Part shown: positions 11,269 to 23,045 of the stretch, in pieces
Numbering within the stretch: position 1 is the first letter of the stretch
How the letters are laid out: each line of letters starts with the position of its first letter
Assembly (NCBI GenBank): GCA_026874595.1
Contig: CM049310.1
Coordinates: 39,623,558 to 39,687,557 of the forward strand
Origin: Sipunculus nudus
Taxonomy: Eukaryota > Annelida > Sipuncula > Golfingiida > Sipunculidae
Reading direction: 5' to 3'
Length of the DNA stretch: 64,000 nucleotides
Notes under the pieces: model-generated
The model's database searches: none
What the model was told of the DNA's origin: nothing
The model's input: only the letters and a program-made list of their open reading frames with translations
Program-made: the position numbers and the translations under genes

Positions 11269-11475
11269 TTAATGTTCGATGGCGGCTCTCGCCTGCGTCA
11301 TAAGTATCAGATTACCTTTACGTATTGGTTGATTCATCATAGTTATCATATTGACGTCTTCAAGAAAATGTTGAAATATCCTCGTTCGGCATTTGCTGCA
11401 ACATGGTACACATAAATTACAATTTAGATCACCCATGGCCATGAATATCTCATGATCAATAGAACAGTATTTCAT
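11269..11475 (-). pseudogene. LINE endonuclease fragment
   Basis: Short minus-strand frame with FMAMGDLNCNLC followed at the expected distance by FLEDVNMITMMNQPIRKGN. This resembles the GDFN...T..L....n...Q.i..PTR segment of APE-type endonucleases of non-LTR retrotransposons. Isolated and short. Confidence 0.4.
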
Positions 11476-12836
11476 CTTTCACAATATATGAACCAAAATC
11501 ATCCTTGGTGAATAAACCTGAAATATCTATCAGGGCTTTCTTAAAGAACAAGAGGAATCAACAAGAGATCCTGAGTAAAGTTATATATATAATAGAAAAA
11601 TAGCAATATTGATATAAAATTTCTAGAAATCTGCATTCTATGGAATGCAAGCCTCTGCCATGTAGGTATCCCTACTGGGGAAAAAACCGTGCTCTTAAAC
11701 CATGTTTTCGTATTCTTATTCAGCCCATATTCCAAGGTTTATTCGTGTATAAGTGACTGTACATTGGTGAATATTCCATGATGACGTTCCTTGTTCCTGA
11801 TCTCGGCCTTTTCCTTCTGCCTAGTATATCATAATTTTCTTTGCCCCAACGTACAAAATAAAGTGTATATTTTGCTTCAACAAAGGCGTTTTTTATATAT
11901 TTTTAGCACTTTCTTTTTCATTTTTTTAATTTGATTTAAATCACCCCATTACAAATCATTACAAGTTGATTCAACAAAGTTATAGGATAATATTTGTAAT
12001 AATTAACTGACACAATAAGCAATAATCCAGAATTTTTCAAAATGAGATGCAAAACTGAATGTTCATGGAGATAAACATGAATAAGGGATTATAAACTAGA
12101 TATTTGGAAATTATCTTTATATTTAAAATATGATTTGGGTGTCAATATTATGTTTGTCGGATGAGAAAAATGTCCAGATTTTAGCCGTGACAACAGGACA
12201 GTGGCAATTATATTAGGCTGTGAGCCAATACGCTGGTCGTACACTCTATAATGCCTGGGGGCCGAAATGGCGCTACCCCAGATAGCGCCCTACCGTGGGT
12301 GTCCACATAAGGAGTGAAAAATATGTGACAACAGTGCATGCTCAGGTAATACGACGTACAACTGTATGAGAAGCACTGCAAATACTTAGATATGTCCCTC
12401 AGCAGGAAGGATTAATGTAGTGGAACAAAGAGGAAGTATAGCAAAATGATGGGGACACGAATATATTACACATATTTCCCCAATATTTCTTGTTGTCTAA
12501 AATAAGGGTAACCGTTGAAAGTTGTGAATGGTACCAGTAGAGGATGGAAAATCTAGGGTATAAAAAGGTACACAAAACGATCATCATTCCTGGTTTCGTA
12601 TAGTCAATTGTCAATGTAAGCAGTCTGTCAAATGAAAAAGCTAAATATTGTAAAATATGCTTGTATTTATAATATCCATTTCCTGAAAAGTGAAAGCACT
12701 GTTTCCAATTATTATTTTTTTTTTCATTTTAAATTTTATCATTTATAGACCATTTTTATTCTTTTGTACTTCAGTGCGAGTTCGATGAGCTTGAAAATAT
12801 TAATTTTTGCTTGTACAATTCTTTTACAGCCTCCTG

Positions 12837-12838
<2 letters not shown>
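11476..12838. other. Intergenic, no gene seen
   Basis: AT-rich sequence without recognisable coding or repeat structure beyond short homopolymers. The minus-strand frame at 11541-11735 has no supporting motif. Confidence 0.5.

Positions 12839-12839
<1 letters not shown>

Positions 12840-12892
<53 letters not shown>
12840..12892. repeat. (CT)n microsatellite
   Basis: Pure CT run in the 3' flank of the intact gene copy 3, followed by (CA)-rich sequence. The same CT/CA compound recurs 3' of copies 5, 7, 8, 9 and 10. Confidence 0.95.
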
Positions 12893-12894
<2 letters not shown>

Positions 12895-13060
12895 ACAAAC
12901 ACACACAGATTCCCACAGGCATAGTCATAACTGCAAACCCGATATGCAGGTTAAGGTGATTTAAAAACAGAGGCAAAGTATCAGGAATATATAATTTGTA
13001 TTTACTATGGCACGTTTCGAATTTCATAACATATATTATGTGGTTTATATTACAGATATA

Positions 13061-13195
13061 TACAAACATAAAGAATTCACATATATATCACAGACTTATT
13101 CACAGTTTTTGTAATATTGCATATATATACAAACATAAAGAATTCACATATATATCACAGACTTAATCACAGTTGTTGTAATATTGCTCATAAAT
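13061..13195. repeat. 67-bp tandem duplication in 3' flank of copy 3
   Basis: Two adjacent copies starting at TACAAACATAAAGAATTC (13061 and 13128) with few differences. It lies in the presumed 3' untranslated region of copy 3 and is not seen in the others, so it is a local event. Confidence 0.85.
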
Positions 13196-13208
13196 TATCA
13201 ATAACAAT

Positions 13209-13796
13209 CTAAATATCACTCCGGCTCTGGTCGAGGTCCAGGCCACGGATCAAGTCCACACTAATATCAGGTAAACAGTCCTCCCAGGATCTGAGAGAGA
13301 TAATTTCCTCCAAAGACAACGAACTCTCGTGGCCGCTCTCATTCTCACTGGACGCTGGATTCTGCCGTAACAAACAGCAAGTTGATTGTGTGGTGTCACA
13401 ATCTACCGGTAGAGAGCAACCTCTGTCTGTCGCCTGCTCTGTCTCTGCCGTTGCCATCTTCACAAGAAGTGCTGGTTGTGGCGCCCTCTGTCCTCGCTCC
13501 TCTTCAAGAAGTCCAGGGAATTTACTGTAATCTATGTGATACGCTGATCCGACCTGGATTGAGAGCGGTTGGTCTACCGGCACGGAGGGTTCTGTCGTCT
13601 GCTCTGTATGTGACGTCATCTTGAGGTTCACCATGGGTTCGTACTGGCTGTAACAGTAATGTCCCATGCCGCCTCCGTAATCTTCATAACTGTATGAATT
13701 GTAACAATGCGAGTCACCCTGAAGGTAATAATCCCTTGAGAAAGATGTCGTCTGCTGTACTGGATAGCACCAACTTGACATGAGTAGAACTGCCAT
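13209..13796 (-). CDS. Tyr-rich family copy 3 (class A), intact, 195 aa
   Basis: An uninterrupted single-exon ORF on the minus strand. Start chosen at the ATG of MAVLLMSSWCYPVQQ, which matches the conserved N-terminus of all copies and lies ~150 bp downstream of a TATA-like box. Layout: short hydrophobic N-terminus (1-16), a tyrosine/serine-rich segment (about 22-50, with CYNSYSYEDY), a highly conserved central block (about 54-113, MTSHTEQTTEPSVPVDQPLS and KFPGLLEEERGQ), a variable Thr/Cys/Ser-rich linker, and a C-terminal acidic-hydrophobic motif, LSLEEIISLRSWEDCLPDIS (about 158-177). No signal peptide, membrane segment or DNA-binding domain is visible. I infer a disordered regulatory protein whose C-terminal motif may bind a partner; the family is not recognised. 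Class A is marked by SENESGHESS before the motif. Confidence 0.8.
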   Translation of the reverse strand: MAVLLMSSWCYPVQQTTSFSRDYYLQGDSHCYNSYSYEDYGGGMGHYCYSQYEPMVNLKMTSHTEQTTEPSVPVDQPLSIQVGSAYHIDYSKFPGLLEEERGQRAPQPALLVKMATAETEQATDRGCSLPVDCDTTQSTCCLLRQNPASSENESGHESSLSLEEIISLRSWEDCLPDISVDLIRGLDLDQSRSDI

Positions 13797-14260
13797 GGTT
13801 TTACCTGTACCACTCGATCCTTCAGTGAAATGAGTGTGAAATGTAGTAGGCGCCTAATTGTTGTTCTATTCTATCAGTAAAATTATCGACGCGTTTGTCT
13901 TGAAGTTCTGAGATCTTCTGATAAGGAATGACTGGGGATTATCCTTATATGATGGCTGCCGTCTTGTGAAGTGCTCAGAGTTTGTCACATCCAGCCACTG
14001 AGGGCGCGTTGTTTCAAAGAACACTGGACAAACAACAGAGAGTGTTGATAACTCATTAACGGCTCTTAAAAGAACAAAGAGAGCGGGTGTTGTCGTCGCC
14101 ATTCAAGCGTGAACCATGGTTTGACTACTGTGAGGACTGGGTGTTTCTTTAGTGAAGTATGGTTTGACCATTTTGAGGACTGGGGGTTTCTCGGAAGTCC
14201 AAAACAATGTTTGATGTTAATTATTGAAATAACCAAGGACGTATGGTTTGAGAGAACTGA
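13797..14260 (-). promoter_or_regulatory. Class A promoter region of copy 3
   Basis: Reading toward the gene: AAACAATGTTTG (near 14202-14213), CCATGGTTCACGC, GGCGACGACAACACCCGCTC, TTGTTCTTTTAAGAGC, TTGTTTGTCCAGTGTTCTTT, ACAACGCG, GTGACAAACTCTGAGCACTT, then CATATAAGG (13943-13951) as TATA box, ~150 bp from the ATG. The same order occurs before copies 4, 6, 8 and 10. CTTTGAA and AACAAAG/AACAATG resemble HMG-box (TCF/SOX) sites; this is only a sequence resemblance. Confidence 0.7.
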
Positions 14261-15951
14261 AGCGTGATCCGGGAAGCTGTCTGTCTTTCTCTTATGTTGT
14301 TTATAAACTACCTTTCATCTTAATTAACTTCAAAGAGTAATGCGATAAACTTAGGAATTACAATAGCGTGACTTATTCACAGTTCACAATCACATTCACA
14401 TGTAAAGATTTTTATGGATATCCTGAGTAAAGCACTGCATTAATTTTCCAAAATCAGATTTTATGATGCATGTTGAACAATGCAGAACTTTTGATTTAAC
14501 TGGCAAAAATTACATAACGTTTTGCTACAAAGACAGTTTCTAGCCAAGTGGTTTTTAATCTTGAATCAAATATAAATTATAATACAAAAGGTATTTTATT
14601 AAAAAGTTTGAAGTTATCTTCTATATCTATTTTTTTATATTAATTTGGTTTATAGTATTGATACAGACTAAAGGCATCCATTGTTTAATTGATTGTCATT
14701 AGAAATTTACCGAATTGTCCGGAGAGACGAGACAGCATCGTGTAACAATATGTTAGAGATATTGTGACATAATGCAGTCTTTCAGTCACAAAGTGTGTCT
14801 CGGTACCATCTTTATAAAGATATTAATTTACACTTGGATATATATCGCAGTTCATTCATTCTTCCTTCTGGCTTTTTTTATTCACTCCTCCTTCTTTCCC
14901 TCCTTCCATCACTCCTCTTTAACTCGCTCTCTCTCCCTCAATCGCTCCTTCCTCCCTCTTTCCTTCTTCATTTGCTTAATTTATCATCCCTCCCCACTGT
15001 TACAATATGTCGGAGGACAACACCGTAATCCATTTAAGATGGGGAGCAGTTACAAGGTTGCATTTAATCATGAGAAATCGGACTACGCACAGGAAAGGAG
15101 AGGTTTATTAAATAAATATTAGAATCATTATAACAATAGGAAATTGTTTCTTCCACTTAAGTTTCTTCTATCTTGCAGTGTTGCGAAGGTGGCAACATCG
15201 TCTGCATTCATTGTGCACTCTTGTCTCAACCAAATACCAATAACTGGTTCTATTTTCAAACAATATCCCTTAAAGTATATATCATTTTAAACCTTTTTAA
15301 ATTTTCTTTCTGGCGTTTTTCTGTTCACTGACCTATCATGTACCTTTTATTTTTAAAATGCAATTATAAAATTTTGATCCTATAAGAAATATTTTTCAAC
15401 GTGAAAAAGCAATTAACTTTATTTGAAGTAAAATTTTGAAGGAAAGAAAACTTGTTATAATGCACATTTAACTATGTGGGTATGAAATTAGAAATATATT
15501 GTGATTGGTTATTACAGAGAAATAACTTTTTTAAAATTATGCCCTTCACTCAGATCTCGTTTTGAGAGCTGAAAAACCGTATACGTGTGTATTCCTGCTA
15601 AACTATGGACCTTGACAAGGGTTTATTGTGAATGACAACCTGTTGTTGTTATTAACTATACTATGATTTACCGAATACGCTTTCATCTTATTAATTTTGT
15701 TTTGCAAGTCAAAGGTTATTTAAATGCATAATTTTACATCTGACAGCTGTGAGGACCGGGTACCCGCGTGTGTGGGCGGAGCTCAAGCATGGCCAGGGAG
15801 GCATGCTGTGTGGTGTGCTCCTATCAGGTGCTAAATGATTAAAGAATTAACAACGGCCGCGCTGCCTTCCGCTCATCAATTCATCGAATCAAACATAATT
15901 AGCGATATAATACTCTCTCTTTCTCCTGAATTGTCCTTGATAGTTACTCCG

Positions 15952-15956
<5 letters not shown>
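14261..15956. other. Intergenic between divergent copies 3 and 4
   Basis: No gene seen. 14300-14760 is the class-A distal flank also found at 9130-9760. 14860-15000 is a shorter version of the pyrimidine tract. 15000-15956 is AT-rich with nothing recognised; ORFs 14772-15122 are low complexity. Confidence 0.5.

Positions 15957-16031
<75 letters not shown>
15957..16031. repeat. (CT)n(TA)n compound microsatellite
   Basis: A CT run passing directly into a TA run; a second short CT run lies at 16084-16104. Confidence 0.95.
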
Positions 16032-16035
<4 letters not shown>

Positions 16036-16739
16036 AGTATGAGCAAATTATAATCCTTGATAATTATTCTGATGTACTTTACCCTCTCTCTCTCTCTCTC
16101 TTTCTCATCGCAATGCAAGAAAACCCTGTTGGGAAGCAAGAAATCACCATCATATAACTGCAGGTGCGAAAAGGATTAACTCGTGAACGAATCAATAAAC
16201 GTAGTAAGTAAAATGAGTTAAAGAGTTCAAAAGAGACAAAATTCCTTCACCTTCCGTTTCTGTTCGAAGGAGTTTCGCCACCGGAGTGCAATAATTTGAT
16301 ATAGTTAAAATTATAGTTAGAACCTTCTGGATATTGATTATAAATTTTATTGAATTGTAATCAACTGTGACATATGTAGATATTTTAGTAGCAAGAAAAT
16401 TTTTAATTATGTCACTTGGTGCACAATATCATCAAAAATGTGAAACCATTCATTTTGACGACTAGTGTTTAAAAATCATCTTGAGGCTAGAGGACCACAG
16501 TGAAAAATAATCTATTGACTTTTTTGTTTCATACCCGGTAATCAGCATGGAATCTAGAGCATGGCTGGTAAATTGATAGTATCAAGTAATTATATAATAC
16601 ACTATGTTGTCATTATGATTTATGTACTATTGATCGATAAAATTCAGATGTATATTATTAATTTAAAATTCTGATCGTTAACATTAAATCAGCCATTTTA
16701 TTTTAATCACTCAGTGGATCAAATTACTCTTTGAAGTAA

Positions 16740-16975
16740 ATTGAGATTAAGGGTAGTTTACTCACAACACAAATGAAGATACCACACCCGGTCACGCTTC
16801 ATAAGTACGACCATAATTACATCCCCTGTTTTTACACTAACATCAAACACAGTTAGGTTCTCACAAGAACCACCCCCCCCCCCCCCCTCCCCTGTTCTTA
16901 CACTAACATCAAACATAGTTAGGTTTTCACAATGACCCCCCCCCCTCCCCCCCCCCCCCCACACACAAAGGAAAC
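16740..16975. repeat. Poly-C runs within a ~65-bp direct duplication
   Basis: ACACTAACATCAAACACAGT followed by TAGGTT and a C run occurs twice (from about 16836 and about 16899), each ending in a run of ten or more C. The preceding part, GGTCACGCTTCA, is the distal class-A promoter flank, so the duplication lengthened the upstream region of copy 4. Confidence 0.75.
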
Positions 16976-16984
16976 AAGCCATGT

Positions 16985-17268
16985 CCATGCCTGAATGGCG
17001 ACGACAACACCCGCTCTCTATGTTCCTTTTGGAGCAGTTAATGAGTTATCAACAGATTCTGTTGTTTGTCAAGTATTCCTTGAAACAACTCATTCATTGG
17101 ATGTGACAAACTCTGAACATTTCACAAGACGGCAGCCAACATATAAGAAAGTCCCTAGTCATTAGTGGACAGATGATCTCAGTGCCTCAAATCAAACACA
17201 TTTATGATTCTGCAGAGTGGATATTACTAGACAATCAGCGCTGCACCTACATTTCAAATAGTGATAGT
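16985..17268 (+). promoter_or_regulatory. Class A promoter region of copy 4
   Basis: Contains the class-A block order: GGCGACGACAACACCCGCTC, a TGTTCCTTTTGGAGC variant, GTTGTTTGTCAAGTATTCCT, GTGACAAACTCTGAACATTT, and CATATAAG at 17140-17147 as TATA box, ~126 bp before the ATG. Several blocks carry substitutions relative to copy 3, consistent with a decaying copy. Confidence 0.65.
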
Positions 17269-17812
17269 ATGGCAGCTCTACTCATGTCAAGTTGGTGCCA
17301 TCCATTGCAGCAGACGTTGGCTCGAAATGTAATATGAAGATTACGGAGGCGGCACGGGACATTACTGTTACAGCCAATACGAACCCATGGTGACCCTCAA
17401 GATGACGTCACATACAGAGCAGACGACAGAACCCTCCGTGCCGGTAGACCAGCCGCTCTCTATCCAGGTCGGATTAGAGTATCACATAGATTATAGTAAA
17501 TTCCCTGGACACTTTGAAGAGGAGCAAGGACAGAGGGCGCCACAACCAGCTCTTCTTGTGAAGATGGCAACGCCAGAAGCACAGCAGACGACAAACAGAG
17601 GTTGTCCTCTACCGGCAGATGGTCTAATCACACATTCAACATGTTGTGTGTTACGGCGGAATCCTGCGGTCAGTGAGAATAAGAGCAGCCATGGGAGTTC
17701 GTTGTCCTTGGAAGAAATTATCTCACTCAGATCCTGGGATGACTGTTTACCTGATATCAGTGTGGACTTGATCTGTGACCTGGACATAGGTCAGAACTAT
17801 AGGGATTTTTAA
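17269..17812 (+). pseudogene. Tyr-rich family copy 4 (class A), frameshifted
   Basis: Starts normally (MAALLMSSWCHPLQQT). An internal deletion then removes most of the Tyr-rich segment and shifts the frame, giving a stop after ~22 codons. The family frame resumes at the GGTGHYCYSQYEP segment and stays open through the central block and the C-terminal LSLEEIISLRSWDDCLPDIS to a stop at 17812. An ATG at 17387 would allow a 141-aa product lacking the N-terminal third, but the original gene is broken. Plus-strand orientation, divergent from copy 3. Confidence 0.85.
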
Positions 17813-18006
17813 ATTACTATGTATAATTTATACGCAATTTATAGATAATTTATTACTATGGATAATTTATACACAACTATGATGTTGCCTGTGATATAGC
17901 CTTAGCCTGTACTGTTGATCTTTTATGTACATGTGCATACATTTAATATATATCACATGATTTCGTTTAAATATCTGTTGATACTCTTTTATTATATATA
18001 TTGTAT

Positions 18007-18012
18007 AATAAA
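18007..18012 (+). terminator. Polyadenylation signal of copy 4
   Basis: AATAAA ~195 bp after the stop, in a stretch (TTTTATTATATATATTGT...) that matches the region around 25855-25860 downstream of copy 6. Conservation between copies supports it as the 3' end signal. Confidence 0.6.
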
Positions 18013-19609
18013 TATATACTATATATACCTCAGACCTTGTCTCCGATCATGTGTCACCTGAACTCTGGACCAGATTTGTCCCTGTGTATGTGTGAGAGAG
18101 AGAGAGAGAGAGATAAAGGATCCTGGATTTACGTTGCTGCTGGCATCTGATCAATCAAAAGACTACTTAAAATACTTTAAAAGAAACCTTTCGAAGTCGA
18201 ACGCGATGGTTTCCAAAATTTCAAAGAGCCAATAAATTGGTTGCAGGGAGGGGGACAGGGTGCGCGTTTTTCTCCTCATCAACAACAGGAGAAATTATCA
18301 ATCAGACAATTGATAAACGCGCCAAGCTGTGCCGTCCGTCAGTCATTCCGTCCGTTTGTCATTCCGTCTGTCCTGCCTTCAGACAGACTATTATTATTTA
18401 TGAATCTGAAATTCGACAATCACTTGGATGTGAAGCGTTTTTGAAACCCTTTCGCGTTTCTTCCAGACGTCGAGGTAGAGTGTTAATTGCTAAATGTTTA
18501 ACCTTAACTTATGGGGTTATTTCAAAAGTACAGATATCTGCACTACTAGATAATTAACTGAATATAATATGAAATTGTGTGATATATTTTTGTACCTTGA
18601 AAGAGCGAGAGAGAAAGAGAGAGGAGGGAAGCGACTGTGATTAGACCGACATATGCTTGAGATACCTGATTTTTACCTTACCGGTTGCTTAGGATCAGAG
18701 AACTACTATAAAATTCATAATTAGATATGAAGTGGACAGAATTTAAATTCTGCTTAATTAGTGAGATAGGTTTTGAGTGAACGTAGAGCCGAAAAATAAA
18801 ACAAGTAAAGAAAGGGGGAGTGAAACTGGAACATAGCTTTCTGGGCTTTACTCAGTTAAAAAAAAAACACGCTTGTATGTACAACACGTTACAAAATGTG
18901 TACTTCTACCGTTATTATTATTTGATCTCCCTAGTTCCAATTACCCACATATAAGATATACACGAGAGAATAATGTGTAATTACTTGAATGATTTTTGAC
19001 CAGATTATTTTTTTATTTTTTTTTTACACAATTACCGTATTATTATTCCAAAACCTAAACACATCAAGAAGAAGCCAGTCTGATGAAAGATTAACTTATG
19101 ATAAACAGTAAAGGGTAATAGTAATACAATAACAGCTAGATATATGTAACCTCCGGACGATCACAGGAGGCCACTTCTTACGGGGGGGGGGGGTGGGGGG
19201 CTTAATTAATAAATACAGGAAAGGGGCATGCAATTACTGAATAATAAAAGTTTAGGAACTACGGTGCTCTGAATGTAATGAGACACCTATACTCCCTTAC
19301 ACAGTAACACAACTAATTCTGTGATCCCCAGCTAAACAAACACCTTTGGTACAGGTACAATGAACATTACATTGCCAACACGAACCACACCGTAATCCGT
19401 GTTAATTGTTTAAGAACAAGGGAAAAAGTAGGGAGCAGCCATAAGGATACATTTACATCTGAGAAAGTGGACTGAGCATCCGGGAGAACAAAGGAGACAC
19501 ACAGTTTACTTAATCAATTACATATAATTATGATTTTTAACATTGCATCAGTTCTTTTGTTGTAATAACTTAGTGTATGGCTTTTACTCTTTGAAGTATA
19601 CTAAGATGA

Positions 19610-19790
19610 AGGGTAGTTTGTTTACAACAATGAGTGAAGGTAGACAGATCTGTCAAACCGTAAATTCCCTGTATGGTTATTAATTAACAATGTTTGGTTC
19701 CTAAGTGAAACCACATTGTCTTCACATTAAACAAGCCATGGTAACGGCTAACCGGCTAATGAAACCACTGTAATTAGACGGAGGAGGAAT
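19610..19790 (+). promoter_or_regulatory. Orphan class-A-like promoter fragment 1
   Basis: Contains a degenerate AACAATGTTTGGTTCCTAAG, then ACAAGCCATGGTAACGGCTA, in the same order as the distal class-A promoter (CAAACAATGTTTG, then AAGCCATGGTTACGCCTGA). No family coding sequence follows within the next kilobase. Matching fragments occur at 26940-27130 and 45050-45215. Confidence 0.5.
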
Positions 19791-20935
19791 TTGGGGTTAA
19801 AGAGGTTCCTTCTCAGAAAGAAAATTTTGTTATAATGATATTTTTTTTATTATGATTTATTGATTGATTGTACTCATCAAAGTGATGGAGAAATAAAGAA
19901 TATCAATCAATCGAATGTAAACACGCGCACATTTCCCTTAAACTTAATTGGACTGTATAAATATACCCACTTCTAAAAATTCTAAACTATCATGGTCTTT
20001 AAAACACCCAAAACAACCTAAAATCTTACTCGATGTGTCCTTAGCCTTTTTTATACTCCCTTGAATTCCCTGGGTAATTGATTTCGCATTTTTTTTTATT
20101 CACAAATACAACCTATTAATACGACCACCAGATCTGATAATTCAGGTAAAGATAATGATCCCATTCTGTCACTACACACACACACACACACACACATCTA
20201 CCTATATAATATACTTAACAATAGACCCGACAAGCTTTGTCATAATCGTCTACAAATGAACCATACTGGGAACAGCTACCTGAGGAACAGCTCCATTTAC
20301 ACCTGAGGAAGGGGCCGAGCACCCGAAAGCTTGTTTACAAGAACCTACACACAGCTAGTCTTTTTCAAAAGGTGTCAATCATTTACATTACTTTTGTAAG
20401 TAACAGACTAGCACGGCATTTTAAAACCTTACAGACAGAGAGAGAGGCAAGGAGAATGGGAGAGAGCGCCAGACAGACAGACAGATAGAGAGAGACACAG
20501 AGAGAGAGACAGACAGAGATAGAGACAGAGAGACAAAGAGAGAGACAGAGAGTGCAGCAGCAGCACGTTCATTTGAATTATGTTGGAGTTCAATCCACAC
20601 ATTACTCCCTGTATATTTAATATAAGATATAATAAGTAAATATACGATAATTTCGGGAAAACCTCCTCTGATGAATAATGTTCCGACTTTAATACCTCCT
20701 CACAAGGCGTGCACCGCTCTTTGTCTGTTTGAAAGCTGAATATCTTTGAAGGTCTCGGTGACCTTGAATGAGACTTTTACAGGAAGATTGGTTGTGAACA
20801 AAACATTCAGTATATCCATTTATATTCCCGTAATCAATACTTTTAAAATAGAGTGATTTTATACTCTGTAGCTTATAATGCCTAGTGTACCCACTTTCAC
20901 CCAAATTAAAAAAAGGAAATAAATTCGACCGGTAG

Positions 20936-21340
20936 GGTGTGTGTGGGTTTTATTTACTAACTGTTATTCATTCATTTATGTACTAGTTGACTAAGATTGT
21001 TTCATCAAAATTATGGGTCATACAATACAGGTGACGGTCAGTGTAAGGACCCCAGTTTTGTTTCCATAAACTTAAAAACATGCACTCCTTTGCTCTCTCT
21101 CTTTCTCTCTCTCTCACACACACACACTACACAGGAGGACCATTTAACAGACAAACAGACAAACAGACAAATGTTCGAAGGCATAATACATTGGTTTATT
21201 TATATTATATAATGCACAAAAATCAATAACAAATATCACATAAATTATAAATATAATAATAACACATGTTGTCATTGCAGAATAAAAGGTTTAAATATCA
21301 CAGATAGTATCACAGTTTAGCGGCTCGTGTATAAAAGTTA
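20936..21340 (-). other. 3' flank of copy 5
   Basis: Contains a CT/CA compound repeat (21088-21128), a (GACAAACA)n patch near 21150, and on the minus strand AATAAA at 21195-21200, ~140 bp past the stop of copy 5, taken as its polyadenylation signal. Equivalent sequence lies at 30300-30652 and 47620-47933. Confidence 0.65.
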
Positions 21341-21919
21341 TCAACTGCACATGTCTCTCTGAGACAAACCAAAGTCCAGGTCACAGGTCAGGTTCCCACT
21401 GATATCAGGTAAACAGTCCTCCCAGGACCGGAGAGAGATAATTTCTTCCAAGGACAACGGACTATCACAGATGGCAGAGATTGGTTTAGACGAACAGCAG
21501 TTGAACTGTGTGGTATTATCATCTACCGGTAGATGGCAGAATCTGTTTGTCGTCTGATGCGCTGCTGTCGTTGCCATCTTCACAAGAAGAGCTGGTTGTG
21601 GTGCCTTCTGCCCTTGCTCCTCTTCAAGAAGTCCAGGGAATTTACTGTAATCTATGTGATACTCTGATCCGACCTGGATAGAGAGCGGCTGGTCTACCGG
21701 CACGGAGGGTTCTGTTGTCTGCTCTGTATGTGACGTCATCTTGAGGTTCACCATAGGTTCGTATTGGCTGTAACAGTAGTGGTCCATGCTTTCTGTATAA
21801 TCGTCATAACTGTATGAACTGTAACAATGCGAGTCACCCTGAGGCAAATAATCCCTTGAGAGATATGTCGTCTGCTGTAATGGATAGCACCAACTTGGCA
21901 TGAGTAGAGCTGCCATCAT
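21341..21919 (-). CDS. Tyr-rich family copy 5 (class B), intact, 192 aa
   Basis: Uninterrupted single-exon ORF. The double ATG (MMAALLMPSWCYPLQQ) is shared by class-B copies, so either may start. Tyr-rich segment at about 23-51 (CYSSYSYDDYTESMDHYCYS), conserved central block about 55-114, variable linker, then SPLSLEEIISLRSWEDCLPD at about 152-171. The class-B tail ends GLSQRDMCS. Relative to copy 3 the linker is shorter (AICDSPLS instead of SENESGHESSLS). Faces copy 4 tail-to-tail and copy 6 head-to-head. Function unknown; predicted soluble and acidic, without a visible catalytic or nucleic-acid-binding domain. AATAAA lies ~140 bp downstream. Confidence 0.8.
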   Translation of the reverse strand: MMAALLMPSWCYPLQQTTYLSRDYLPQGDSHCYSSYSYDDYTESMDHYCYSQYEPMVNLKMTSHTEQTTEPSVPVDQPLSIQVGSEYHIDYSKFPGLLEEEQGQKAPQPALLVKMATTAAHQTTNRFCHLPVDDNTTQFNCCSSKPISAICDSPLSLEEIISLRSWEDCLPDISGNLTCDLDFGLSQRDMCS

Positions 21920-22440
21920 TATCTTTGCACACGTATTCCTGTGAATGTATATGTTCAGACCTGAACATTATATGTGGTATTCCTCTTGCGTGTGTATCTC
22001 TGTGTATCTCTCTCGGAGTCCTGAGATCAACTGTTGAGGGAAGGAAACCTACTTAATTTATACTGGAAACAGAGGTTCAGTAATGAGCTAGATGTTTGTA
22101 AAGTCAGCACCCTGGACACAAAAGACACTATCAAAGTGCAATGTATCAAAGAACATTGACCAAACAATGTAACCAATTGACTACGTTCAAAAGAACAACG
22201 GATGGCGGTGTCGTCACGGAGGCGTGACCACGTCTTGGCCCCTGTTGGTTAGACGGGGATATATTTTAATTACCCAAACATTGTTTGAAGATACTAATTC
22301 CCCACCCCTGTCCTCGTGGTTTGACACAAATATAGCGTGACCAATCAAGCGCCCAATGCATCACTTACTTTTGTTAGTTTACTAACTACGCTTATACTAA
22401 ATATACTTCAAAGAAGAGTCAGGTATACCCCATTACATTA
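21920..22440 (-). promoter_or_regulatory. Class B promoter region of copy 5
   Basis: Toward the gene: CCAAT box within GGCGCTTGATTGGTCACGC (22336-22354), the perfect 13-bp palindrome CAAACAATGTTTG (22275-22287), CACGCCTCCGTGACGACA, TTGTTCTTTTGAACG, GTTTGGTCAATGTTCTTTG, then TATAAATTAAG (22052-22062) ~138 bp before the ATG. The middle blocks are recognisably homologous to class A, showing that both promoter types share an ancestor. Confidence 0.7.
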
Positions 22441-22639
22441 ATAGGATTGAGCCAGTGCCAATAATCAATCACAGGTGTTAGGATACGGAGTGAGGTTGTT
22501 ATCGAAATTACCGAGTAAAGCATCGTTTGGTTAAGTTTGATTGCAAGATGAAATAGTTTGGTTGTATAAACTTCAAAGCCTCCCGTCAACGATATAACAT
22601 ATAAGCGTCTATTTTTTTCAGTTGTATAAACGTATGGGG

Positions 22640-23045
22640 CAGGCATGTGTTTCGTACATTAACAGCCTATCTTATATCCAAAAATGGCTGCGCGTATTGT
22701 TCTCGGCTCCTATAGAAATTAGTAAGGCCATGTTATGTGAACTGAAACGGCTGAATGTTGAAAATACAGTCCGATAACACACATGTACTGTAATGTTTAA
22801 GGTGTTTAACTCACTCCTTAATGTATGCTTAGCCTTTGTCCTTCTGAGCCAATAAACTCTCGGTGTTCCTTAGGATCTAATTCTCAGGAAAGACTGGCTC
22901 CTTTTGCTTGCACGGAGACGATGCTGCGATCATTCAGATTCACGGGTGCAAGTATGTGGAATAACCTTCCAGAATCAGTGAAAGCTTCATTGGGACAACA
23001 CTCTATTAAACGAGCACTAAAGCAATATTTACTTCAGATTTAGAC
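22640..23045 (+). pseudogene. LINE RT C-terminal remnant inside B module
   Basis: Plus-strand frames with stops contain AMLCELKRLNVE, VMFKVFNSLL and GASMWNNLPESVKASLGQHS, the C-terminal end of a non-LTR RT polyprotein. A homologous insertion at the same place in the B module occurs at 32050-32520 but not beside copies 1 or 9. Confidence 0.85.

Larger units (their letters stand above)
17813..20935 (+). repeat. Plus-strand duplicated flank module, copy 1
   Basis: This ~3.1-kb 3' flank matches 25721-28460 and, without a gene, 42145-45450. Shared landmarks in order: GTCATTCCGTCCGTTTGTCATTCCGTCTGT-type repeats (18340), GATCACAGGAGGCCACTT plus a G run (19155), TAGTTTGTTTACAACAATGA (19608), a promoter-like fragment (19620-19790), GATTGATTG LINE-tail-like sequence (19860), GA-rich microsatellite (20430-20560), AGCAGCAGCACGTTC (20557) and the GATAATTTCGG segment (20648). 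No ORF of substance. Confidence 0.8.

Noticed and set aside
13382..13624. Antisense ORFs over gene copy 3 (and similar over copies 4, 8 and 10)
   Set aside because: Opposite-strand shadows of the conserved coding block; the sense frame is the one preserved across copies.
13950..14060. Heat-shock elements in the class-A promoter (TTCTTTGAA, TTCTTTTAAGA)
   Set aside because: The spacing is TTCnnnGAA, not the nTTCnnGAAn required of a heat-shock element, and no third pentamer is in phase.
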